A stretch of DNA of 23,639 nt from Lentzea aerocolonigenes (GTDB lineage Bacteria > Actinomycetota > Actinomycetes > Mycobacteriales > Pseudonocardiaceae): assembly GCF_000955955.1 (NCBI RefSeq), contig NZ_JYJG01000384.1, forward strand, positions 1 to 23,639, in the 5' to 3' direction. Below, in pieces: positions 13,552 through 21,201 of the stretch. Position numbers and translations under genes: made by a program. The notes below the pieces were generated by a model that was given only the letters and a program-made list of their open reading frames with translations, was not told the DNA's origin and did no database searches. How positions within the stretch are numbered: position 1 is the stretch's first letter; each line of letters begins with the position of its first letter.

Positions 13552-14412
13552 TCACGCCTTGCGGTAGTCCGCGCACTCCACGATCAGGCGGTCGTGGAGG
13601 GTTCTGCGATGCCCTTGTTCCTGGGGCGGCGCACCCAGCGCGTTCGCCGGGCTGGTGACGTCGTGCAGCAACCGGTACAACACGACATCCGTTGCGGTGT
13701 AAAGCCAATCGTCCGCCTTGCCGGGCGGTGCGGCCGGTCCGAGCATGTTCTCGAACCACGCCGGGAAGAGCAGGTCCCGCGCGACCGCGTCCTCGATGCG
13801 GGTGCGGATCAGCTCGCGTGCCTCCGCGACGGCTTCGTTGCCCGCTGACTTGGCAGCGGTGTCCTTGGCGTGCCCGTTCTCGTCGGGTGCGTCCGGGCGT
13901 TGTTTGCGGGTGATCGTGTGCCACTGCTTGTACTTCTTGCGCCACAACGATTCCGCGTTGGGCGGCAACGTCGTGAGCGCTTCGGCAGCGTCGATGGCCG
14001 CCATTGCGGCTTTGTCGTAGTCGGCGATGGCCTTGCGGGTGTCCTTGGCTTCCTGCGGCGTGAACGTCTTGCGCGCGTAGGCTTCCTGGCCCGCGAGGAT
14101 CCTGGCGATGAGCGGCTTCTCGATCTCCGGCCAGCTGTCGAAGTCGGCCTTCTGCGTCTCGCCCGCGCGGACCTTCCTGTTGAGCGCCACCAGAAGCCGT
14201 TCGAGCCGGTGCACGCTGTCCGCCAGCTCGGTGACCCTCTCGTTGGTCTTGGCGACCTTGCGGGTGGTGTCGCGCAGCTGGTTCGTGGTGCTCAGCTGTT
14301 GCTGGGCGGCTTCGGTCTGGGCGTGGTCGAGGCGGTTGCCGAGCGACTTGAGGTCCTTCTTCAACCGCTCGATCTTGCCGTCGAGCGCCTTGACCGGGTC
14401 GATGTCCATCAT
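13552..14412 (-). CDS. Coiled-coil protein of unknown function
   Basis: This is a 286-residue soluble protein. Residues of about 10-80 form a long heptad-like, Gln/Leu/Arg-rich coiled coil. A central helical, Lys/Ala-rich part and a more globular C-terminal half follow (DLLFPAWFENMLG, DDWLYTATDVVLYRLL). There is no signal peptide or membrane segment. I recognise no family. The ATG at 14412 overlaps the stop of the upstream membrane-protein gene as ATGA, so the two products are probably made in step and may interact. A GTG at 14436 is an in-frame alternative but lies inside the upstream gene. Confidence 0.75.
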   Translation of the reverse strand: MMDIDPVKALDGKIERLKKDLKSLGNRLDHAQTEAAQQQLSTTNQLRDTTRKVAKTNERVTELADSVHRLERLLVALNRKVRAGETQKADFDSWPEIEKPLIARILAGQEAYARKTFTPQEAKDTRKAIADYDKAAMAAIDAAEALTTLPPNAESLWRKKYKQWHTITRKQRPDAPDENGHAKDTAAKSAGNEAVAEARELIRTRIEDAVARDLLFPAWFENMLGPAAPPGKADDWLYTATDVVLYRLLHDVTSPANALGAPPQEQGHRRTLHDRLIVECADYRKA

Positions 14413-14870
14413 CGCAACGTCCTCCACGCCCACCACGCGACTCCCGCCAGCACGGCCAGTGCCGCCCAGCCGTTCGCCAATGGTGTCAGCAACACGGCGA
14501 CGAGGGCCGCCACGATCGCCGCCGTCCTGGCACGCGGTTCCCAGATCATCCGGCCCACCGGGTCCACCAGGACGGCCGCGGCGACGGCCAGGGCCAGCAC
14601 GACGGACAGCAGCGACCAGCCGTCGAACCAGCCGATGACGACGATCAGCGCCGCGACGGCCGTGCCCGCCGCGATCGCCCGGTTCGGCACCGTCAGGCGG
14701 GCTGCCTCGACGTCGCGGCGGGCGTGCATGACGGCCTCGACCTCTTTGTCGGTCTCGGCCAGCAGGCCGGGGAAGTCAGGGCTGCCGGGTCCCGCGGCTT
14801 GCAGTGCGCGTAGTGCTGTTCGCAACGCGTGCTGGCGGTCGGCCAAGCGGGCGAACGGTTCGGCTGCCAT
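14409..14870 (-). CDS. Small membrane protein of unknown function
   Basis: This 153-residue protein has a soluble, helical N-terminal part of about 60 residues (ADRQHALRTALRALQAA, then an acidic stretch). About four hydrophobic helices follow between residue 64 and the end. It has no signal peptide and no recognised domain. It lies 15 bases after the alpha/beta hydrolase stop, and its own stop overlaps the start of the coiled-coil gene, placing it in the middle of a three-gene operon. A membrane anchor or channel for the coiled-coil partner is conceivable (inference). Confidence 0.75.
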   Translation of the reverse strand: MAAEPFARLADRQHALRTALRALQAAGPGSPDFPGLLAETDKEVEAVMHARRDVEAARLTVPNRAIAAGTAVAALIVVIGWFDGWSLLSVVLALAVAAAVLVDPVGRMIWEPRARTAAIVAALVAVLLTPLANGWAALAVLAGVAWWAWRTLR

Positions 14871-14885
14871 GCCCCGAAATCGTGA

Positions 14886-15758
14886 TCAACACACCCCCTC
14901 CGCGGCCAGACCAGTGAGCGGAGTTGGTCCGGTTGCCGACGAACTTCCCTCAACCGGAGCAACGAGGTCCCTGATGAACTTCGTGACTTCGTCCGGTGCT
15001 TCCTCTGCTGCGAAGTGGCCGGCCCGCGTCGTGGTGAAGCGGAGGTCGGTGGCCCACTTGCGCCAGAGCTCGGCCGGGTCGAAGCCCAGCTGGGTGCCCC
15101 AGTCCTGCTGCAGGACGGCCACCGGCATGGTGAGTTTGGTGCCTTTGTCGAGGTCTTCGCGGTCGTGCTCGACGTCGATGGTCGCCAGGGCGCGGAAGTC
15201 CTCGATGATCGACGGAATCGCGTTGCGGGAGGCCTCGAGGTACTCGGTCCTGATGTCCTCGGGGAATGGATTGTGCGACCAGGCGTCGAGGAAGTGGCCG
15301 AAGAAGGCGTCTGAGCTGTTGGTGATGAGCTGCTCGGGCAGGTCGCTCGGCTGGGCCAGGAGGTACAGGTGGAACGCCACCGCGGCCTCGCGGCCGTGCA
15401 GGACGTTCCAGGTGTCGAGCGCCGGGACGCTGTCCAGGAGTCCCAGGTGGCTGATCCGGTCCGGGTGGTCGAGGGCGGCTCGGAAGGCCACGTGGACGCC
15501 TCGGTCGTGGCCGACCAGGGCGAACGTGCCGAGTCCGAGCTCGTCGGCCAGGTCGATGACGTCCTGGGCCATCGTGCGCTTGTCGTAGCCGGTTCGAGGC
15601 TTGCCGCTGGCGCCGTAGCCGCGCAGGTCGGGGCAGACGACGGTGTGGTGCTCGGCGAGCTTCGGGGCGACGTGGCGCCACATCAGGTGGGTCTGCGGGA
15701 AGCCGTGCAGCAGGATGATCGGCGAGCCGTCGCCGGTGATTTCGGTGTGGAGCTTCAT
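14886..15758 (-). CDS. Alpha/beta hydrolase, epoxide-hydrolase/haloacetate-dehalogenase branch
   Basis: This 290-residue cytoplasmic hydrolase has the oxyanion segment LLHGFPQTHLMW (16-27) and the DLRGYGASGKP strand. The nucleophile elbow VGHDRG carries aspartate (D85) instead of serine, and the probable catalytic histidine is in RAGHFAAEEAP near the C-terminus. An Asp nucleophile puts it with epoxide hydrolases and haloacetate dehalogenases. Fluoroacetate dehalogenases have a second arginine three residues after the first (DRxxR); here that position is histidine (DRGVH), so a haloacetate substrate is doubtful. The start is ambiguous between ATG 15758 (MKLHTE) and ATG 15770. It is the first gene of an operon with the membrane and coiled-coil proteins, and divergent from the SARP-like gene. 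Confidence 0.87.
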   Translation of the reverse strand: MKLHTEITGDGSPIILLHGFPQTHLMWRHVAPKLAEHHTVVCPDLRGYGASGKPRTGYDKRTMAQDVIDLADELGLGTFALVGHDRGVHVAFRAALDHPDRISHLGLLDSVPALDTWNVLHGREAAVAFHLYLLAQPSDLPEQLITNSSDAFFGHFLDAWSHNPFPEDIRTEYLEASRNAIPSIIEDFRALATIDVEHDREDLDKGTKLTMPVAVLQQDWGTQLGFDPAELWRKWATDLRFTTTRAGHFAAEEAPDEVTKFIRDLVAPVEGSSSATGPTPLTGLAAEGVC

Positions 15759-15791
15759 GTGGCCCAGCATCGGGCGGGCTGATCAGCAGGC

Positions 15792-15800
15792 GATTAGCAT
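15792..15800. promoter_or_regulatory. Overlapping divergent -10 boxes
   Basis: GATTAGCAT reads TAGCAT on the plus strand (15795-15800), eight bases before the SARP-like GTG at 15809. It reads TAATCG on the minus strand (15797-15792), upstream of the alpha/beta hydrolase start. The 38-50 base gap leaves little room, so the two promoters would compete for polymerase. No good -35 is visible on either side. Confidence 0.4.
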
Positions 15801-15808
15801 CCACGTCC

Positions 15809-17479
15809 GTGCAGATCAGGGTGCTTGGGCCGGTCACGGTCGTCGGCACCGATGGTCGTCTTGTGGCCGTGGGCAGCAAACGTCGTCGTGAGTTGCTCGG
15901 TCGTCTCGTGGCGGCTGGCGGGCGCGTTGTGTCGCTCGACGTGCTGATCAGCGATCTCTGGGACGACCCGCCTGATGGCGCGGTCGGGGCGGTGCGGACT
16001 TTCGTGTCGGAGCTGCGCGCGGCTTTGGGGGCTGCGGCGATCGAAACCGTTGGTCGTGGCTATGCGCTGCGGGTTTCCGACGTCGATGTGTGGCGGTTCG
16101 AATCGGAGCCCGCGTCGGTTGCGTGGGGAGAGCCTTACGCCGATCTCGATCCGTCGCCGTGGGTGGTGCAGGAGCGCGCACGGCTGTTGGAGCTGCGTGC
16201 GCGCGCCGTGCTCGATGCGGGATGTGGGGCGTCTCTGGTCGGGGAGTTGGCCGCGTTCGCTGCTGCGCACCCGTGGCGGGAGAAGGCTCAGGTGCTGCTG
16301 GCGCACGCGCTGTTCCAGGACGGACGGCAGGTCGAAGCGCTTCGAGTGCTGCGTTCGTCACGCGACCGGCTTGTTCGTCTCGGGTTGGATGCTTCGCCTG
16401 ATCTTGACCGCGCCGAGGCGGACATCCTGCGTCACGCCGTTGCCAGGGGCGGCTCGTACGCGCAGCTGCGGTCCGCTTCGGTGGTCGCCGGCGAGGCGGC
16501 GTTGACGGGTGGCTTGGCGCTGGCTCAGTCCCAGCGGTTCGCCGCGGTTCTCGAGGCCTCGCGGCTGGGCAATCCGTTGCTCACGGCTCGGGTTCTCACC
16601 GCCTACGACGTGCCGACGAACTGGACCGTGAGCGACGATTCGGTCCAGGCTGCGGCGTTGATCTCGGTGGGGCGACGCGTGTTGCCGCACCTGGAGGGGG
16701 CGTTGCGGGCGCGGGTGCTGGCCACTCTCGCGGTGGAGCACCGGGGCACGCGTGACGCCTGGGCGCTTTCGGCGGCTTTGGAAGCTGAGGAGCTGGCGCG
16801 TTCGCTGGGTGATCCGGCCTTGCTCGTGGTGGCCCTGAACGCGCGGTTCATGCAGTCGTTCCAGCGGTCCGGGCAGTCTGCGGAGCGCGGTGTGATCGGT
16901 TCGGAGCTGATCGAGGTGTCCGCTCGGCACGACCTGCCGGCGTACGAGATCCTCGGGCACCTCGTGGCTCTGCAGGCGTGTTCGGCGGTGGGGGACTTCG
17001 CGGCGGCCGAGCAGCACGTCCTGGCGGCGGAACAGCTCGCCGAGATTCACGAAGCGCCGCTGGTACGCGTATTCACGAACGGGTTCCGGCTGATGCGCGC
17101 ACCGGATGAAGCCGGATACCGCGCGTTGGACCTCTCATCCATGCCAGGGGTGGAGGCCGGGTTCCTGCCGCTGGCGCTGCTGTCGATGGGACTGCCGGTC
17201 GACGTAACGCTCGACTGGGGGCCGTATCGGCCGTGGGGATTGCCGCTGATGCATCTCGAGGGTGGTGACGTCGCCGCGGCTCGTCGTGCCGCTGCATCGC
17301 TGCCCGCGCCGCGTGCGGACCACTACTACGAAGTGCTGTGGTGGATCACCGCACGCATCGCCGCGTTGCTCGACGATCCTGCGCTCGCCGAGGCCGCACG
17401 CGTTGCGCTCGAACCCGCCCGTGGTGAGATAGTCGGCGGCAGCACGGCGATGCTGTCGTTCGGCCTGGTGGAGGCATGA
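15809..17479 (+). CDS. SARP/AfsR-type regulator: winged helix plus BTAD, without ATPase domain
   Basis: This 556-residue regulator begins with an OmpR-like winged helix (residues 1 to about 88: MQIRVLGPVTVVG, RRELLGRLVAAGGRVVSLD, VRTFVSELRAALG). A bacterial transcriptional activation domain follows to about residue 215 (EKAQVLLAHALFQDGRQVEALRVL). The remaining 340 residues are Ala/Leu-rich helical repeats of the TPR kind. There is no P-loop, so the NB-ARC/ATPase of full AfsR proteins is missing. Such proteins often activate secondary-metabolite genes. The GTG start has a TAGCAT box eight bases upstream and no Shine-Dalgarno, suggesting a leaderless message. The stop directly abuts the next gene's GTG, so they are coupled. 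Confidence 0.87.
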   Translation: MQIRVLGPVTVVGTDGRLVAVGSKRRRELLGRLVAAGGRVVSLDVLISDLWDDPPDGAVGAVRTFVSELRAALGAAAIETVGRGYALRVSDVDVWRFESEPASVAWGEPYADLDPSPWVVQERARLLELRARAVLDAGCGASLVGELAAFAAAHPWREKAQVLLAHALFQDGRQVEALRVLRSSRDRLVRLGLDASPDLDRAEADILRHAVARGGSYAQLRSASVVAGEAALTGGLALAQSQRFAAVLEASRLGNPLLTARVLTAYDVPTNWTVSDDSVQAAALISVGRRVLPHLEGALRARVLATLAVEHRGTRDAWALSAALEAEELARSLGDPALLVVALNARFMQSFQRSGQSAERGVIGSELIEVSARHDLPAYEILGHLVALQACSAVGDFAAAEQHVLAAEQLAEIHEAPLVRVFTNGFRLMRAPDEAGYRALDLSSMPGVEAGFLPLALLSMGLPVDVTLDWGPYRPWGLPLMHLEGGDVAAARRAAASLPAPRADHYYEVLWWITARIAALLDDPALAEAARVALEPARGEIVGGSTAMLSFGLVEA

Positions 17480-17890
17480 GTGGAGGGTTTGCCGGCACAG
17501 CACGAGCTCTTCGACGCGTTCGGGCCGTCCGAAGTGACTGTGGAGACGCTGACCTCGGGCAGAAGCATCCTGTTCTTCGGCCGCTACAACGACTGGCAGC
17601 GGTTCGGCGTCGACACGGCTACCGGGGCTGTTGTCGTCGTCCACGAGTCCGATAACAGCGTGGGGCACGTCAACGCGAGCGTTACGACGTTCGCGCGTTC
17701 GCTTGACGCGTTCACCTCCAGCTGCCCCTTCGGTTCACGGGAGGACGAGGAGCACGACACGGTGGCTGCCGCGTTCCGCGACCGCCTGCGCGAGATCGAC
17801 CCGACGTCGTTGCGCGAGGACCCCGGCTTCTGGCACCAGCTGCTGTTCGACATCTCGATCGGTGACTGGGTCGCCGAGGAGTTCGACTGA
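17480..17890 (+). CDS. SUKH-4-like immunity protein
   Basis: This 136-residue acidic protein resembles SUKH-4 immunity proteins. It has an opening GLPAQHELFD, a middle WQRFGVDTATGAVVVV typical of the SUKH sheet that follows a gly/asp turn, then HVNASVTTFARSLDAF, equivalent to the helix at the end of the family. SUKH proteins usually neutralise polymorphic toxins by binding them. No toxin, secretion-tag or Rhs/WXG gene is next to it; instead it directly follows the SARP-like gene with no gap (TGA then GTG). It ends one base before the convergent SLOG gene. The family assignment comes from remembered pattern and should be profile-tested. Confidence 0.65.
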   Translation: MEGLPAQHELFDAFGPSEVTVETLTSGRSILFFGRYNDWQRFGVDTATGAVVVVHESDNSVGHVNASVTTFARSLDAFTSSCPFGSREDEEHDTVAAAFRDRLREIDPTSLREDPGFWHQLLFDISIGDWVAEEFD

Positions 17891-17891
17891 G

Positions 17892-18368
17892 TCAGGACTT
17901 GCGGCGCGCCTCCGCCGGCCACACGACCTCGATCGGCACCCCGGAAGCCCGCGCCTGCTCCACCACGTCCGCCGTCCCGCCCTTGCCCTGCTGCGCCACC
18001 CCGTCCCACACCGCCACCAGCAGCTCGACCGACGCGAGGATGCGTTCGTTCGCGGCGACGTAGGCGAGCCGGTTGGACGACATGTGCGGCAGCACGCTGA
18101 CCACCGTGGCGGCCGCGCGCAGCTCGTCGTACTCGGCGACCTGGTGCGGCTTGAGCCTGTCCCGGTAGTCCAGCGCCGGCAGCACGACCTCGACCTGCCC
18201 GCCGAGGCCCAGCACCGCCCGCGCGAACACCTGGTCGGCGCCCGGCGCGAGGCACGTCACGCCGACCAGGGGTTGTCCGAGCCGTTCCAGCACCTCGGCG
18301 ATCGCGGCTTGCACTGCCGGGACGCACTCAGGCACCAGGTTCATGTGTCCGGTGATGCCGACCCGCAT
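17892..18368 (-). CDS. SLOG/DprA-like Rossmann-fold nucleotide-binding protein
   Basis: This 158-residue single-domain protein has SLOG (Smf/LOG/DprA) features. It starts MRVGITGHMN, then has CLAPGADQVFARAVLGLGG at 39-57, the strand VEVVLP with DYRD, and the nucleotide-loop WDG...GKGGTADVVEQAR at 121-140. SLOG proteins bind or cleave nucleotides and some sense them in defence systems; the ligand here is unknown. The ATG at 18368 shares one base with the stop of the XRE-TPR regulator (TGATG), so translation is coupled. It is transcribed toward the SUKH gene, with a one-base gap. The longer open frame to 18839 is a shadow of the regulator and is rejected. Confidence 0.8.
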   Translation of the reverse strand: MRVGITGHMNLVPECVPAVQAAIAEVLERLGQPLVGVTCLAPGADQVFARAVLGLGGQVEVVLPALDYRDRLKPHQVAEYDELRAAATVVSVLPHMSSNRLAYVAANERILASVELLVAVWDGVAQQGKGGTADVVEQARASGVPIEVVWPAEARRKS

Positions 18369-19918
18369 CAGGCCGTCCGGATCGCTCTGATCGCGTCCCG
18401 GGTCTCCTGAACGGCGCGGATGTGGCGGTGTGTGGCCGCCTCCTTGGCGAAGTCCTCCAGCTTGCGCAGCACGCGCCCCGAGGAGAGCTTCGCCGCCGTC
18501 GGCAGGACCTCGTTGATCAACCCGCACGCCGCCTCCGGGTCTCCCGCGACCATCTTGGTGCGCGCCAGTCCGATCACGTCGAACGCGCGGTTGCGCACCT
18601 TCGACGGGTCTCGCAGCTCCAGTGCACGCCGGATGTGCTGTTCGGCGTACACGGCCTGAGCCGGGTCGTGCATGGCCAGGTCGCGGCACCGCGCCCCGAT
18701 CACGCCCTCCAGCTCGGCCTCGTCGAAGCTGTGCAGGTAAGGCGGTTCGTTGTCCGCCTCGCGCTGCGCGAAGCTGTCCTGCGCCAGGCCCACGGCCTGG
18801 TGGAACTCGCGGGTCTTGCCCATCTGCGCGTACGCCCACGCCTCACGCGTGAGCAGCAGCGCCTTGAGCGTCGGCGTGCCCGTGCGGCGCGTGCCGTACT
18901 GGCCGAGCTGCACCAGTTCGAGCCCGTCCTCCGGCCTGCCGAGGTCGAACATCTGCCGCGCCATCGCCGCTAGACACAGGGCCGCGAAGCCGTCGTTGTG
19001 GCCAGCCTTCGCCATCCGGATGGCCAGCACGTAGTAGCGCTGGGCCGCGTTGTGCAGCCCCGCGTCGAACGACATGCTCGCCGCCACCTTGGACAGCTCG
19101 GCCCCGATGAAGAACGCCCGCTCCGTCGTCGGACCCGCGGGCGCGCGCTGCAGCCGTTCGGCCAGCTCGTCGAGCTGACCCAGCACGGCCTTGCGCGCCA
19201 GTCCGTACCCACCCCGGCCGCCCCAGCCGCGCAGCTCGTTCGCCACGCGCTGCAGAGCCAGCAGCTCCTCCTCGCTGATCGCCGAGTGCGACGACCACTT
19301 CGACAGGTTCTGCAGGGGGTGCAACCACCGCTGCAGCGGCTCGACCAGTGCGGACCCCACCGTCACCGCGGCAGCCCCACTGAGCGCCGCTCGTCTGCTG
19401 ATCGCCAAGTCGCTCCTCGCCGTCTCCTCGACCGAACGGGCAATGCTCGTCGCCTCCCACGGGGCGGCGAGCACATCTGGCGGGCCCGTTTCGGGGGAGC
19501 CCACCTGAGCTGGGATGACGACTCGGTCGAACCACAGTCGTTCGCCCGGCACACCGAGCACGAGCGCGAAGTGGCGCAGCCGGTCGAGCCGGTCGATCTG
19601 GTTCTCGCCGGACTCGTAACGCGAGAGCTGCGCCTGGCTGATGCCGAGCCAGCCCGCCATGCGGTCCTGGCTCACTCGGCTGAGGTGCTGCGGGTGGTGC
19701 CGGTATGCGGAGATCAGCGCACCCATGTCGCGATCTGTGCAAGCCGCCGTGATCGCGGGGTTGTCCCAGAAGTCATCCGGGACGGCAGGAGGTCCGTGCA
19801 CGTCGGAACGAGCGTTGCGGCGGCACCGGTGACACAGCCGGTCGGTGTTGTCAGCTGCGATGAACGCTCCACACGGGCAAGCGCGCCTGGATCTGGGTCT
19901 CGCGGTATCCATCGGCAT
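18368..19918 (-). CDS. XRE-family regulator with N-terminal zinc ribbon and C-terminal TPR-like region
   Basis: This is a 516-residue protein. Residues 14-32 hold four cysteines (CPC...CHRC: C14, C16, C29, C32), a likely zinc ribbon. The XRE helix-turn-helix is at about 83-116 (LSRVSQDRMAGWLGISQAQL, RYESGENQIDRLDRLRHFA). At 174-195 is a twin-arginine followed by a hydrophobic run (ISRRAALSGAAAVTVGSALV). The remaining 320 residues are Ala-rich helical repeats of TPR type. The start is ATG 19918 (MPMDTA), preceded by a G-run; ATG 19912 is also possible. It is coupled to the SLOG gene and divergent from the gene at 20185, with inverted repeats in between. Confidence 0.9.
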   Translation of the reverse strand: MPMDTARPRSRRACPCGAFIAADNTDRLCHRCRRNARSDVHGPPAVPDDFWDNPAITAACTDRDMGALISAYRHHPQHLSRVSQDRMAGWLGISQAQLSRYESGENQIDRLDRLRHFALVLGVPGERLWFDRVVIPAQVGSPETGPPDVLAAPWEATSIARSVEETARSDLAISRRAALSGAAAVTVGSALVEPLQRWLHPLQNLSKWSSHSAISEEELLALQRVANELRGWGGRGGYGLARKAVLGQLDELAERLQRAPAGPTTERAFFIGAELSKVAASMSFDAGLHNAAQRYYVLAIRMAKAGHNDGFAALCLAAMARQMFDLGRPEDGLELVQLGQYGTRRTGTPTLKALLLTREAWAYAQMGKTREFHQAVGLAQDSFAQREADNEPPYLHSFDEAELEGVIGARCRDLAMHDPAQAVYAEQHIRRALELRDPSKVRNRAFDVIGLARTKMVAGDPEAACGLINEVLPTAAKLSSGRVLRKLEDFAKEAATHRHIRAVQETRDAIRAIRTA

Positions 19919-19928
19919 CGCCCCCCGT

Positions 19929-19948
19929 CACTGAGCGTTTCCCCAGTG
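19929..19948. promoter_or_regulatory. Inverted repeat upstream of the XRE-TPR gene
   Basis: CACTG and CAGTG are separated by ten bases. On the minus strand the repeat begins at the TACACT that could be the -10 box of the XRE-TPR gene (about 19951-19946). It could be an autoregulatory site. The half-sites are short, so this may be chance. Confidence 0.3.
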
Positions 19949-20054
19949 TACGGAGACGTGATCGTCAGTCCATCCATCTCATGCATAAGACGTAATGGAT
20001 TCGCGTGTCGCAGTTGGCGCTCCTCCGCCTGGCGGATGAGCTTCATACGTCCGC

Positions 20055-20071
20055 TGCATGAACGCCATGCA
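20055..20071. promoter_or_regulatory. Inverted repeat TGCATG-N5-CATGCA
   Basis: A perfect six-base inverted repeat with spacer AACGC sits in the 266-base divergent gap between the XRE-TPR gene and the gene at 20185. A further CATGCA occurs at about 19980-19985 in the same gap. The gap is noticeably more AT-rich than its surroundings. Operator function for the XRE regulator is inference. Confidence 0.35.
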
Positions 20072-20184
20072 TCGCGCGAGTGGTGTTAGCGCTCACCGCC
20101 CCGCACCCTGCACATCGTCAGGTCGCGGGCAGATCCCCGCGGTTTTGGCAGTGCCTGACCCATGAGCGGGGAGGACGACCGCCG

Positions 20185-20679
20185 ATGAGCCTCACGACCG
20201 CGGAGACCGGTACCGGGAGTGCCGGGATCCCACAGAACAGGGGACACGATCGGGCGATCGGCGAGGCCGTCGCCGGCTACCGGTTGCTCGGATGGCAGGT
20301 GAATGTCACCGAGCAGGGTGTCTTCCTACCTCTAGGGCCCGCCACGACCGCCTTGGCCATGCCGGCGCGCATCGGGTCGCGCGTCCTGGCCGACCTGAAG
20401 TCGCGCATGCTCGCCGGTCCGGTCACCGTCATCCCCGGCCCCCGCGAGCACTGGATCTTCCTGGCCGAGCTGGTGGCGTTGCTGCCGACCCACCTGAAGG
20501 CCCCGCCAGAGGTCCAGTTCGTGCGATCGCCGCACCGGATCGCGCTGCCACCCACGATGACCAGGTACGGATCGCTGCGGTGGGCGAACCCGCCGTCGCA
20601 CTCACGGCACTGGTTCCCGCCGTTCACCGCGGTGCTCGCGCTGGCCCGGACGGCTGCCGCGGAGGACCAGCGCCGATAA
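20185..20679 (+). CDS. Small actinobacterial protein of unknown function, divergent from XRE-TPR gene
   Basis: This is a 164-residue cytoplasmic protein without signal peptide or membrane helix. It has a central beta-like part (GWQVNVTEQGVFLPLGPAT, AGPVTVIPGPREHWIFLAE) and a proline-rich end (ALPPTMTRYGSLRW). Parts faintly recall the N-terminal prim-pol fold of actinobacterial bifunctional DNA primase/polymerase proteins, but no catalytic acidic pair is clear, so I do not assign that activity. The start at ATG 20185 has GGGGAGGA upstream at about 20168-20175. The in-frame GTG at 20080 lies in the regulatory gap and is less likely. It is divergent from the XRE-TPR/SLOG operon. Confidence 0.7.
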   Translation: MSLTTAETGTGSAGIPQNRGHDRAIGEAVAGYRLLGWQVNVTEQGVFLPLGPATTALAMPARIGSRVLADLKSRMLAGPVTVIPGPREHWIFLAELVALLPTHLKAPPEVQFVRSPHRIALPPTMTRYGSLRWANPPSHSRHWFPPFTAVLALARTAAAEDQRR

Positions 20680-20682
20680 TTC
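20677..20682 (+). promoter_or_regulatory. Putative -10 box for the first Rieske gene
   Basis: TAATTC lies six bases before the GTG at 20689 and overlaps the stop codon of the preceding gene. The spacing fits a leaderless transcript. No clear -35 is visible. Confidence 0.35.
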
Positions 20683-20688
20683 CCGTTT

Positions 20689-21093
20689 GTGTCTTTGGAT
20701 CGACGTTCAGCGCTGTTGTTGTGCGGGCTCGCTGCTCTGAGTGCTTGTGGCGAGCCTGCTCCTCGTAAGACGGGTGGCGTGGGGACCGCCCGGCCTGGGG
20801 ATCGCGTGGGTGCTGCTTCGGCGGTCCCCGTTGGTGGTGGCGTGCTGGTGGACATGCCCGGCAACGCCCAGCTGCTGGTGGTGCAGCCTCGATCAGGTGA
20901 ATTCCGCGCGTTCAACCCCTCCTGCCCGCACGTGGGCTCCCTGGTCAACCCTCCCGCCGGTGGTGTCATCACCTGTCCGTTGCACGGGAGCGCTTTCGAC
21001 CCTGCTACCGGCGCGGTCCGCAAGGGACCTGCGACTTCAGGGTTGAAAGAGGTTGCCGTCGCTCTTTCAGGTGAAGATTTGGTGCTTGGCTGA
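20689..21093 (+). CDS. Rieske [2Fe-2S] lipoprotein
   Basis: This 134-residue exported protein has an N-terminal signal with twin arginines (R5-R6), a hydrophobic run and the lipobox LSAC (C20), so it should be lipid-anchored on the outer face of the membrane. A single Rieske domain follows, with cluster ligands C79-P-H81 and C96-P-L-H99 in the forms CPHVG and CPLHGS. The two extra disulfide cysteines of respiratory Rieske proteins are absent, so it is a ferredoxin-like Rieske. The partner oxidoreductase is not in the window. The GTG start has no Shine-Dalgarno, and a TAATTC sits six bases upstream. It is a paralogue of the next gene. Confidence 0.9.
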   Translation: MSLDRRSALLLCGLAALSACGEPAPRKTGGVGTARPGDRVGAASAVPVGGGVLVDMPGNAQLLVVQPRSGEFRAFNPSCPHVGSLVNPPAGGVITCPLHGSAFDPATGAVRKGPATSGLKEVAVALSGEDLVLG

Positions 21094-21201
21094 GACCTGT
21101 GAGGTTGCTGTGCATTGGGCTTCGGACTGAACTCTCGCTGACCGCTTCGCGTAATGCTGTGGTGTGACCCCGAACACCACCACCACTCGGAGGACTCGGT
21201 C

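Noticed and set aside
21170..21186. Short CAC-rich run before the second Rieske gene
   Set aside because: Only a few trinucleotides long and upstream of the chosen start; not a meaningful microsatellite.
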